Shown here in pieces: positions 7,766-14,881 of a stretch of 44,331 nt of DNA. The stretch comes from an uncultured Bacilli bacterium. GTDB taxonomy: Bacteria > Bacillota_I > Bacilli_A > RFN20 > CAG-826. The stretch covers positions 1 through 44,331 of the forward strand of contig CALVLC010000018.1 in assembly GCA_944336335.1 (NCBI GenBank), in the 5' to 3' direction. Position numbers and translations under genes: made by a program. Under the pieces are notes generated by a model, which was not told the origin of the DNA, did no database searches, and saw only the letters and a list, made by a program, of their open reading frames with translations. The first letter of the stretch is position 1, and every line of letters begins with the position of its first letter.

Positions 7766-10186
7766 ATGAAAAGAAAATTAAATGTATGTGCTCTTTTAGC
7801 TCTAGCTACTTTCTCTTTAACTGGTTTAGGATTTACAAATGTAGAAGAAAGCACTAAAGCAGCAGCTGCTTTAGATGAAGTAACAGAAGAAGATGAGACC
7901 AAAATAACTTCTTTAGAACTTACAGGTCCAAAAACAATAAAAGAAGGGAAATCTGCACAGTTAAATATTAAATTTAGCAATTTTAAAAATGGAAGACTTA
8001 CTTGGAGAAGCACCAATGAAAACGTTTTAAGCGTTGATCAAAAAGGTGAAGTTACTGCTTTAGATGCCGGCAAAGCAACTATTGAAGTTACCAACACAAG
8101 TGAATTTGAAGGAGAAAGCATAAGTGATAGCTTAGAGATTGAAGTCATTGGAAAAGAACAACAAGTCTTTTCAGTTCAATATGTTGATTTTGATGGCACT
8201 CTCCTTTATGAAACACAAGTAAAACTTGGCGAAGATGCACCTTTTGTCGGACAAGAACCAAAGAGGAGTGCTGATCATAATTTTGCCTACATTTTCAGTG
8301 GTTGGGACAAAGAAGCTACTGATGTAAATAGTAATCTAGTGTTAACTGCTCAATATGAAACTAGAGATATTTCAGACTATGTTTTTGTAAGAAATAGTGG
8401 TGAAAACTCATATAGACTTTATTACTATCTTGGTGAAGAAGAAGAGATCACAATCCCTGAAGTTTATAATGGCTTACCAGTTACAGCAATTGATAGTTTA
8501 GCTTTCCAACAAGCAACTATTAAAAAGGTCACTTTATCTAACTCAATTGGTGTGATTAACGATAGAGCCTTTAGAAATCTTACAACATTAGAAGAAATTG
8601 TAATTCCTGATTCAGTTTATGATTTCGGAACTGAAGTTTTTGAAGGTTGTGAAAACTTAAAGAAAGTTACTCTTCCTAGTACTTTAAAAGAAATTCCTGA
8701 AAGCACATTTGCTGACTGCCCAAAATTAACAGAAGTCGTATTTTCAGATCGAATTGCAAGAATTGGCGAAAGTGCTTTTGAAGGATGCACAAGTTTAACA
8801 AGCATCACTTTACCTGATAGAGTTAGCGCTATTGGCAAAAATGCCTTTAAAGAATCAGGATTGACTAGTTTCACTCTGCCTGCTGAATGTGAAGAAATAG
8901 GCGAAAGTGCTTTCCAAGACTGTCTTACTTTAAGTGAATTTACTTGGAATAAAGTTGCAACCACAATTTCACGTAACTGTTTTAATGGCTGCGCACTTTT
9001 AAAGAGCTTTGTCTTTGAAACTCAAGTTAATACTATAGATTATGGCGCTTTCCAAGAATCTGGTCTTGTTACTTTAGATGTTCCATCAACAGTAACAACT
9101 TTTGGTGCTATGCCTTTTAGAGATTGTCTTAATTTAGAGACTGTTAAATTAATGGCAAATGTTCAATCTGTACCAAGATCTTGTTTTTATGGTTGCGAAA
9201 AATTGGCAACCATCACGTTAAGTGACACAATCACATTTTTTGAAACAAACGCGTTCCAATATTGTGCAATTTCAAGTCTTGTTGGAATTATTTCTGAAAA
9301 AATAACTTCTATAAGTAATTATTGCTTTGCAGGGACAAATTTAAGTGGTGAAATCGTTCTTCCAGGCCATATTAAAACTATTGGTAATAGTGCTTTCTGG
9401 CAATGCCATTCGTTAGAATCAGTTATTATGGAAGAAGGTATTACAAGTATTGGAAATAGTTGTTTTGAAAAGTGTGAATCTTTAAGTAAAGTTTCTATAC
9501 CTGCTTCACTTACAAAAATTGGTGACAGTGCTTTTGGTGAAACCAATATTGAAAGCTATACTGTTGCTAGTGGAAATAGCTTATATTCAAGTATAGATGG
9601 CAATTTACTTAATAGTGACGGCTCAATATTACTCCAATATGCTTTCGGTAATACAGCTACCTCTTATAAGTTACCTGATTCAGTTCTTGAATTAAGTAGT
9701 GGATCTTTCGCTGGTGCTACTAATTTAAAATCTATTGACTTAAATGTTGTACAAAAAATTAATAGTGAAGTTTTCACTAATTCAAGTATTGAATCTTTAG
9801 TTATACCAGAATCATTATTTGCTAATGGACTTTCTTCAAGTGCATTTGTTGAAATGTTAAATTTGAAAGAAGTTACATTTAACGCAACTAATGTTGTTGA
9901 TCTTCCTCAAAGTTTATTTTATCAAGATACAAGCCTTGAAAAAGTAGTCTTTAATAATGATGTCGAAACAATTGCAAGCTATGTTTTTAGTGGATGCACT
10001 GGATTAAAAGAAATCACATTACCATCTTCTTTAAGAACAATAGCTCAAAATGCTTTCTTAGGTACAGAAATATTTACTATTAATTATGGTGGAACTAAAA
10101 GTCAATGGAACAGCATTACAAAAACTGGCGCTAACTTCGCTAAAGGAACAAAGATTGTTTGTACTGATGGTGAAGTTATAATGTAA
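7766..10186 (+). CDS. BspA-type leucine-rich-repeat surface protein without lipobox
   Basis: 806 residues, same architecture as the preceding gene: signal peptide, Big_2 domain about residues 48-132 (TWRSTNENVLSVDQKGEVTAL), InlB B-repeat about 138-200, then BspA LRR_5 repeats to the end (IGESAFEGCTSLTSITLP pattern; terminal NYGGTKSQWNSI). The signal peptide (MKRKLNVCALLALATFSLTG) has no cysteine at the lipobox position: the sequence reads SLTGLGF. It may be released by signal peptidase I instead of lipid-anchored. No LPXTG signal or membrane anchor is seen at the C-terminus. GGAGG lies upstream; the 15-bp gap puts it in the same operon. Its function is probably binding to host or partner cells. 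Confidence 0.88.
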   Translation: MKRKLNVCALLALATFSLTGLGFTNVEESTKAAAALDEVTEEDETKITSLELTGPKTIKEGKSAQLNIKFSNFKNGRLTWRSTNENVLSVDQKGEVTALDAGKATIEVTNTSEFEGESISDSLEIEVIGKEQQVFSVQYVDFDGTLLYETQVKLGEDAPFVGQEPKRSADHNFAYIFSGWDKEATDVNSNLVLTAQYETRDISDYVFVRNSGENSYRLYYYLGEEEEITIPEVYNGLPVTAIDSLAFQQATIKKVTLSNSIGVINDRAFRNLTTLEEIVIPDSVYDFGTEVFEGCENLKKVTLPSTLKEIPESTFADCPKLTEVVFSDRIARIGESAFEGCTSLTSITLPDRVSAIGKNAFKESGLTSFTLPAECEEIGESAFQDCLTLSEFTWNKVATTISRNCFNGCALLKSFVFETQVNTIDYGAFQESGLVTLDVPSTVTTFGAMPFRDCLNLETVKLMANVQSVPRSCFYGCEKLATITLSDTITFFETNAFQYCAISSLVGIISEKITSISNYCFAGTNLSGEIVLPGHIKTIGNSAFWQCHSLESVIMEEGITSIGNSCFEKCESLSKVSIPASLTKIGDSAFGETNIESYTVASGNSLYSSIDGNLLNSDGSILLQYAFGNTATSYKLPDSVLELSSGSFAGATNLKSIDLNVVQKINSEVFTNSSIESLVIPESLFANGLSSSAFVEMLNLKEVTFNATNVVDLPQSLFYQDTSLEKVVFNNDVETIASYVFSGCTGLKEITLPSSLRTIAQNAFLGTEIFTINYGGTKSQWNSITKTGANFAKGTKIVCTDGEVIM

Positions 10187-10275
10187 TCCATAAAACCTTT
10201 TACCATTTTAAATAGACTAGCAAAATAAGCTGTTTGCTATATGTAAGGAATTAATTGAATTTAAGTCATAATTTT

Positions 10276-10303
10276 ACCTCCTCACTAATATAAAGGAGTT
10301 TAT
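10276..10303 (+). repeat. Second exact copy of the 28-bp dispersed repeat
   Basis: The sequence starting ACCTCCTCACTAATATAAAG is identical to 2611-2638. It lies 90 bases after the end of the BspA operon, again downstream of a transcription unit. Confidence 0.85.
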
Positions 10304-10343
10304 GAAGAAAAATTTAAAAAAATTTCAATTTAATTGAAACTTT

Positions 10344-10369
10344 GCAAAACAGCTTTATTTTGCTTTTTA
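10344..10369 (+). terminator. Probable terminator of the surface-protein operon
   Basis: GCAAAA at 10344-10349 pairs with TTTTGC at 10358-10363 and is followed by five T. A 17-bp palindrome (TTTCAATT-T-AATTGAAA) lies just upstream at 10323-10339, and another hairpin, TAGCAAA/TTTGCTA, at 10218-10239. Confidence 0.45.
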
Positions 10370-10553
10370 TTTTGGACTCATAACTATATATTCGTTACAC
10401 TTTATTAGGTTATTAAGACCAAATTTGTTTTAAACTATTTGTGTGCTTCAATTATCTTATTTCAATTCATAGCTGGAATTGGTAGTTAGGTTAAATTTGA
10501 TTTAATGGTAAAAAGATGAAAAGGTCCCGAATAAGTTTTCTATAAATATGGTT

Positions 10554-11100
10554 TTATAACATCATTTCCAAATAAGTTATTATAAGTCTTTCTTTACCAA
10601 GAATTATAGCGTATTCATACAACTTATTTAGATTGCGATCTTTCATTTCTAAATAATTTTGAAGTATTTCTTTAGTTTCTAAAACACCAATTTTGTTCTT
10701 AAAACTTATGATATCAATTATAGTTTTTCTAAATCATATATTTTGAACTTATCATCATCTATTTTGATTTCGATAATGCCAGTTTGGTATCTAACCTTGC
10801 TAAAATAAAAAATACTTTAAAGTGGCCATTCTGGCAAAGATGATACTTTGGCTTTACGATCAATAGCTATGAGGTCTAGTTGTTGTGAAATTATAATAAA
10901 AAGCAGCTGAAGTTAGACAAATTACTCCATGTGGGACATAAGCACTTAAAAAAACAAAATCGTTAAAATCTCCTTCAAATTCGAGGTTTTCATAATGATT
11001 TTTATTTAACTTTCTTAAACTTTCGTTATTAATTAATTTGTTGATTTTGTAATAAGTTAAATTTAAATCTTTGAGTTTGAAAATGATGATATTAATGGCA
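10554..11100 (-). pseudogene. AbiEi-like antitoxin/regulator, frameshifted remnant
   Basis: Read on the minus strand in three pieces. First piece: LTYYKINKLINNESLRKLNK, then VPHGVICLTSAAFYYN, ending at a stop near 10877. Second piece: IDRKAKVSSLPEWP, a stop, then YQTGIIEIKI and KFKIYDLEKL. Third piece, after another frameshift: SFKNKIGVLETKEILQNYL, MKDRNLNKLYEYA and a final ITYLEMML before TAA at 10554. This order (helix-turn-helix-like head, GVI-LTS-A core, IYDLEKT, RNK-G, LNKLYEYA, YLE-LL end) is that of AbiEi-family type IV antitoxins, normally about 190-200 residues. At least two frameshifts and one in-frame stop make it dead. No AbiEii toxin gene follows. Confidence 0.7.
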
Positions 11101-11118
11101 TCGAACCTTTTTTATTAC

Positions 11119-11138
11119 ATATCACAGTTTCGTGATAT
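11119..11138. promoter_or_regulatory. Palindrome upstream of the AbiEi-like remnant, likely old operator
   Basis: Perfect 7-bp inverted repeat ATATCAC-AGTTTC-GTGATAT, just upstream (minus-strand sense) of the AbiEi remnant. AbiEi proteins are known to repress their own promoter by binding inverted repeats, so this is probably the surviving operator; that assignment is inference. Confidence 0.4.
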
Positions 11139-11183
11139 TACAATACATAGTAAATCTTTAATATAATAGTTAAACATTGAATT

Positions 11184-11404
11184 TATTGGTGACAAAATTG
11201 GTGACAAATAACCTGTTTTCTTCTAATTTCGTAATTAATGTTGCCGTATGATGTTGTTATTAAAAAAACATAATACTCAATATTTAAAAGAAAAACTCGC
11301 AATTCTTGGACTATATTCATAATTATTTAATTGTTTAATTAAAACACGAATTATAAGAACTATATAAACCAGTAATAATTATTGGTGACATAATTGGTGA
11401 CAAG
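11184..11404. repeat. Two copies of a tandem TTGGTGACA doublet
   Basis: ATTGGTGACAAAATTGGTGACA at 11184-11205 recurs as ATTGGTGACATAATTGGTGACA at 11381-11402. Each copy is itself two TTGGTGACA units 12 bp apart. No gene lies between them (about 175 bp of AT-rich DNA). Function unknown; they may be protein-binding sites or remnants of element ends. Confidence 0.6.
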
Positions 11405-11447
11405 TTTAGTTTTAATTTAAGAAATATATAAAACCTTTAAAACTTAA

Positions 11448-11476
11448 TTGAACATAACTGATTTTTATATTAAAAT
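11448..11476 (+). promoter_or_regulatory. Sigma-70-type promoter of the ATPase gene
   Basis: TTGAAC at 11448-11453, a 17-bp spacer and TAAAAT at 11471-11476. The predicted transcription start falls at about 11483, inside the first operator-like palindrome. Confidence 0.6.
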
Positions 11477-11481
11477 GTTCC

Positions 11482-11510
11482 TAACAACGTAGTTATTAAC
11501 AACGTAGTTA
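11482..11510. promoter_or_regulatory. Twin operator-like palindromes at the ATPase transcription start
   Basis: The 14-mer TAACAACGTAGTTA occurs at 11482-11495 and again at 11497-11510, one base apart. Each is a near-perfect palindrome of the form TAAC-n-ACGT-n-GTTA, and the pair is bracketed by CC and GG. The position over the predicted start site suggests repression. A one-mismatch copy in reverse orientation lies at 43964-43977. Confidence 0.6.
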
Positions 11511-11530
11511 GGAAGATTCAGGAGGTGTTT

Positions 11531-12949
11531 ATGGACGCTAAAAAATATTTTGGTAGAGAAAAGCAACTCGCTTTATTGAATAAAAGATTTTATTCTGAAA
11601 AGTTTGAATTTGGCTATTTATATGGTCAAAGACGTATCGGGAAAACATCTCTTCTAAAAATGCTTTCTAAAGATAAAAAGGTAATTAACTTTTATGCAAC
11701 CGATTCTTCTGACATTGACATTAAAGCTTCCTTTTCAAATACCTTAAATGAGTCCATGAATTTAATAAGTGGTGTTTATCCAACTTGGTTTGACTTCTTT
11801 AAAATTTTGGATGAATGTATTGGAGATCAAAAAATATTGGTTACTATTGATGAATATCCAAACATTGTGGTTGGAAGAGATGGGAAAAGAAAACAAACAG
11901 ACTTTGATTCGAGTTTACAAAAAGCAATTGACTTGTTATTTAAATATAGAAAATTTACTTTGATTTTAACTGGTAGCAATGTGGCTTTTTTAAGTGAGGA
12001 AATTTCCAATAGTAAAGCACCGTTATATGAAAGGAACACATTTAGTTTAAGATTAGAAAAATTTGATTTTAAAGAAGCATTAGAAGGTGTCAAAGAAATA
12101 AATGATAATTTCGAAAAAGCAAAAGTATTGTGTCTTACCAATACTTTTCCATATTACTTATCACTTATTGATCAAAACTCATCTTTTGACGAAAATCTAG
12201 TTAATTTATTTTTCAATGAGGATTCTATTTTCATAGATGATCCTAGTAAATTGATAACAAGCAATAAAGTGACAAGTGGACTTTACGCATCATTAATTAC
12301 GCATATTTCAAATGGTGAAGATAGTGTTAAAAAGTTAAGTGAGGTACTTAATATCAATGACGCTAAGGTCAGCAAATATTTAAAAGAATTACTTGATGAT
12401 CGCGTATTAATTAAAAGAAATTCGTTCCAATCAAGAATAAATGTGCATTATGAAATTTTAGATCCAATGTTAGCGTTTTATTATCGATTTGTGCGCGATA
12501 AAAAAGAGTTGATTCATAATGGATATGGTGAAGTTATAAAAGAAAAGGCTAAGAATTCGATTAATGATTTTATTGCAAGGGCTTTTGAAAAATTATGCTT
12601 AACATACCTTGAATATCTAAGTAAAAGTAATAAATTGAATGGCTATTTCTTTGAGTTTGAAAATTTTTGTTTTGAGAGCAAGAAATTGGGTAGAACAGTC
12701 GAAGTTGATGTAATATCTAAAGATAATAATAATCTACTTATTGCTGAAACCAAATTTTCAAAAAATAAAAGAACAATGAAAGACTACAAAGATATATTGA
12801 GCGATCTTGAAGCTGAAATTTTTATACCTTTTAGAAACATAGAAATTTATTTGTTTGGCGCAAACGGCTTCAGTGATGATTTAAAAGCTGTAAAAAATAA
12901 GAATTTACATTTAATAGATCTGGAAACTATGTTTAACTCTAACGATTAA
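11531..12949 (+). CDS. P-loop ATPase with DUF234-type nuclease-like C-terminus
   Basis: 472 residues from ATG 11531, set by GGAGG 5 bases upstream. The N-terminal STAND/AAA-like ATPase has the Walker A motif GQRRIGKTS (about residues 30-38) and Walker B ILVTIDEYP (about 103-111). A winged-helix-like segment follows at about 265-305 (LSEVLNINDAKVSKYLKEL). The C-terminal third matches DUF234: EVDVISKD...LIAETKF gives the D-(x)n-E-x-K pattern of a PD-(D/E)XK nuclease fold. Such ATPases are common, often mobile and poorly understood; roles in defence or DNA handling have been suggested. It stands alone with its own operator-controlled promoter and is flanked by decayed DNA, suggesting horizontal arrival. 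Confidence 0.8.
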   Translation: MDAKKYFGREKQLALLNKRFYSEKFEFGYLYGQRRIGKTSLLKMLSKDKKVINFYATDSSDIDIKASFSNTLNESMNLISGVYPTWFDFFKILDECIGDQKILVTIDEYPNIVVGRDGKRKQTDFDSSLQKAIDLLFKYRKFTLILTGSNVAFLSEEISNSKAPLYERNTFSLRLEKFDFKEALEGVKEINDNFEKAKVLCLTNTFPYYLSLIDQNSSFDENLVNLFFNEDSIFIDDPSKLITSNKVTSGLYASLITHISNGEDSVKKLSEVLNINDAKVSKYLKELLDDRVLIKRNSFQSRINVHYEILDPMLAFYYRFVRDKKELIHNGYGEVIKEKAKNSINDFIARAFEKLCLTYLEYLSKSNKLNGYFFEFENFCFESKKLGRTVEVDVISKDNNNLLIAETKFSKNKRTMKDYKDILSDLEAEIFIPFRNIEIYLFGANGFSDDLKAVKNKNLHLIDLETMFNSND

Positions 12950-13140
12950 TTTTTAGATTTTTCTAAAATTGTTCTCGTGTTTGACACCAAAGATTAGAAA
13001 AATACGGTATTTATCGCTTATTTTAGAAATTTGTATTTAAAAAATGTAGCGAATTTTTTAGTTATAGCGACTTTGTTTATACTTGATTGTCCTTGTGTTT
13101 AATTATCCGTTATACATAATCTTTAATATCAGTTTAATGG

Positions 13141-13227
13141 GTGATTAAATAAAACCTACTAAATGGTGGTGAGTTCAAATAAGTAACTTCAGACCTTTAT
13201 GAATATAAACTTCTTTCTGGAGTTTTT
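13141..13227 (+). ncRNA. Second, diverged tracrRNA-like element
   Basis: Compared with the tracrRNA at 14771-14848, this stretch keeps the same order of parts. There is an anti-repeat-like arm (GGTGGT at 13165), a GAGT bulge (AAGT in the main copy) and lower-stem TCAAAT (main CCAAAT). Then come AAG, a short nexus-like AAGTAACTT, the shared string AGACCTTTAT, and a terminal hairpin AAACTTC-TTTCT-GGAGTTT with a T-run. Similarity continues upstream (AGTTTAATGGGTGATTAAATAAA against AGTTAATAAGTGGTTTAATAAAT). Its anti-repeat arm does not match the array here; it would pair with a repeat beginning roughly GTTTGA, then an ACCACC stretch. It could be an orphan of a lost second array, a partner of a distant array, or a decayed duplicate. 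Confidence 0.55.
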
Positions 13228-13307
13228 GATGTAGTCTCAAAAAGAATTTCATAAAATGAAGAACTAAAGCAATCATTTTAAAATCATCTTTTTTCATGTG
13301 TTTAATA

Positions 13308-13348
13308 TTTTACGAAAATCCATTTTGGTAAAATTGATTTTCGTAAAA
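13308..13348. repeat. Long near-perfect hairpin
   Basis: TTTTACGAAAATC (13308-13320) is an exact inverted repeat of GATTTTCGTAAAA (13336-13348). The loop between them itself folds (ATTTT-GGT-AAAAT), giving about 18 paired bases with one mismatch. There is no T-tract suited to a terminator, so an operator for a lost gene is a possible reading. Confidence 0.65.
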
Positions 13349-13794
13349 ATAAATTTATAGTTGATTAAAGTGAAATGGATTATTGTTTTGTGAAAACAGA
13401 AAGTCAATAAAGCAATCAATTAGAAAATATATAAAAGTTAATGGGTTTAGATTGCCCTTAATATCCCGATGAAAGAGTAGAGTCAGGTTATTAAAAAAAT
13501 AATTTCTATTTTAAATACTGAATGCTCATTTTTTAACTTTTTGTGCAATCTCTTCTGATAGACTGAGTAAATCCGTTTTGAATTGAAGATTGAATCAGTA
13601 AATGAAATATTAATGAATGAAACATAAATAATTTTTGCAGATAGATGCAAAAATTTTAGATGTGATCATTGATAGTTCACTCAATTACTATTTACAATAG
13701 ATTGCTTAAATATTATACCTTTTGTAATAACAAATTTTTAAAAGTCAAAAAAGGATAATTTTAAAAATATAATTATTTCCACGCTAATATTACT

Positions 13795-13850
13795 CGTGGA
13801 AATGGACATGGAAATAAACACAGAAATAGGCGCGGAAATTAACGTGAAAT
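13795..13850 (+). repeat. Degenerate 12-bp tandem repeat
   Basis: Four and a half units of 12 bp: CGTGGAAATGGA, CATGGAAATAAA, CACAGAAATAGG, CGCGGAAATTAA, CGTGAAAT. The unit keeps GAAAT at a fixed place. It may be the end of a lost repeat-rich protein (frame VEMDMEINTEIGAEINVK, then stop) or a plain minisatellite. Confidence 0.6.
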
Positions 13851-13995
13851 ATTTTAAATTGTGAGGTGATTTATCAAATTAATATGATTAATTGAGTTTC
13901 ACAAATCAATTTATTTTCAGAATAAATACATTTTAATTGATAGGGAGTTTGAGAAAAATAATCTTAATACGATAAAAAGAGGATTTATTATTTTA

Positions 13996-14024
13996 CTGCA
14001 TATAAATGGCAAAATTATATGCAG
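13996..14024. repeat. Perfect 10-bp inverted repeat
   Basis: CTGCATATAA, a 9-base loop, then TTATATGCAG. It is intergenic with no gene nearby; possible operator or RNA hairpin. Confidence 0.55.
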
Positions 14025-14033
14025 AAATAATTT

Positions 14034-14103
14034 GAAAGAAATGAGAAAATTTTCAATAATCAACTTTAGAGAGAAGTTATTCAATTTCTTATCATTTCTT
14101 TTG
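14034..14103. repeat. Long imperfect hairpin
   Basis: GAAAGAAATGAGAAAATTTT on the left pairs imperfectly with AATTTCTTATCATTTCTTTT on the right. An inner stem AACTT-TAGAGAG-AAGTT closes the loop. It could be a small RNA or an element remnant; nothing else supports a role. Confidence 0.35.
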
Positions 14104-14770
14104 AACTAACAAAGTCCTTGCTAATTAAGTTTTTTCGATAATTGTTGACCAAATAGCTTTTCAAATAAATATAAGTTTATGTTTTTAATCTACCTCCTTT
14201 CTTACAATTTCTTTAAACACCTGTTCGTCTATATATTAATACAAAGGCAAATATGATTTGTTGGAAAAATTTTTAAAATATTTTGAATTAGCATGGTTAT
14301 TGTATAAAGTAGAAGGAAATTTAAGAGAAAAACAATATATTGATTGAGTAAAAAGATTCTAATGAAATTGAAGTCTACTAAAGCACCAAAAACAACTATA
14401 GAAAATATTTTAATAAAAATCTCACTCAATAATTAGCTAATTATAATAATTATTTGTCCGCAAAAAGAAAAAAGGATCGCTTTAAGAGAAACAAGATTGT
14501 TGCCGGACAAGCTCTTACAAAACGACCTTATTGACATAAATAATTTAAACTCCTGCTAGTTAATTCGTAAAATGATTTTTATCTATGAGTTACTTATTTA
14601 TAGATAGAAGTTCAATAAATTCATCCTCATTTATAAGGTTGAGATGCCACAATGGAATTAGATGTCTTTTTGACTTTGTTATGGTCGCCGATAAAATTAA
14701 TGAAATGTAGTCTGTATCATTAATTGATAAAGAACTTTAAATTTAAGTTAATAAGTGGTTTAATAAATAT

Positions 14771-14848
14771 GTAGATAACACTGCAAGTCCAAATAAGCAG
14801 TAGCTTCAAGACCTTTATAGGTTATGACTCTCTTCGGAGAGTTTTTTT
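14771..14848 (+). ncRNA. tracrRNA of the type II-A CRISPR-Cas system
   Basis: The anti-repeat ATAACACTGC (14775-14784) is the exact complement of repeat bases 9-18. A 4-base AAGT bulge (14785-14788) faces GA in the repeat, and CCAAAT (14789-14794) pairs with the first six repeat bases. This is the lower-stem, bulge, upper-stem layout of the S. pyogenes crRNA:tracrRNA duplex. After it come a nexus hairpin AAGC-AGTA-GCTT (14795-14806), a second hairpin ACCT-TTAT-AGGT (14811-14822) and a terminator ACTCTC-TTCG-GAGAGT with T7 (14827-14848). It reads the same way as cas9, directly upstream of it. The exact 5' end is uncertain; a TTGATA at 14724 with a TTAATA about 18 bases on is one possible promoter. 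Confidence 0.9.
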
Positions 14849-14856
14849 GTTATAAT
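14848..14856 (+). promoter_or_regulatory. Extended -10 promoter of the cas operon
   Basis: TGTTATAAT, that is TG-n-TATAAT, starts at the last bases of the tracrRNA terminator T-tract. No good -35 box is present because the tracrRNA terminator hairpin occupies that position, so an extended -10 fits. Predicted start is near 14863, leaving a short leader with GAGGGAG before cas9. Confidence 0.55.
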
Positions 14857-14881
14857 AAGCACATTGAGGGAGTTTTATTTT

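Larger units (their letters stand above)
12950..14770. other. 1.8 kb gap without intact genes, rich in hairpins
   Basis: No convincing gene on either strand. It holds a tracrRNA-like element (13141-13227), a near-perfect long hairpin (13308-13348), a 10-bp perfect inverted repeat AATTTTTGCA/TGCAAAAATT (13630-13655), a degenerate 12-bp tandem repeat (13795-13850), a 10-bp inverted repeat (13996-14024) and a long imperfect hairpin (14034-14103). It looks like decayed accessory DNA. Confidence 0.6.

Noticed and set aside
8617..9546. Minus-strand frames inside the BspA-like gene
   Set aside because: Shadows of the leucine-rich repeats; the plus strand encodes a clear BspA protein.
11095..11112. 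TTCGATGCC on the minus strand, like a tRNA T-loop
   Set aside because: No acceptor or anticodon arms can be built around it; no tRNA gene was seen in the window.
13182..13301. 40-codon minus-strand frame beginning MKKDDFKMIALVLHF
   Set aside because: It runs straight through the tracrRNA-like element and has no RBS; probably chance.
14229..14429. 66-codon hydrophobic minus-strand frame in the gap before cas9
   Set aside because: No RBS, no recognisable family, AT-rich sequence that gives Phe/Ile/Leu by composition.
14755..14870. Possible tracr-L style self-targeting of the cas9 promoter, as in S. pyogenes
   Set aside because: I found no convincing match between sequence upstream of the anti-repeat and the cas9 promoter by eye; needs a proper alignment.
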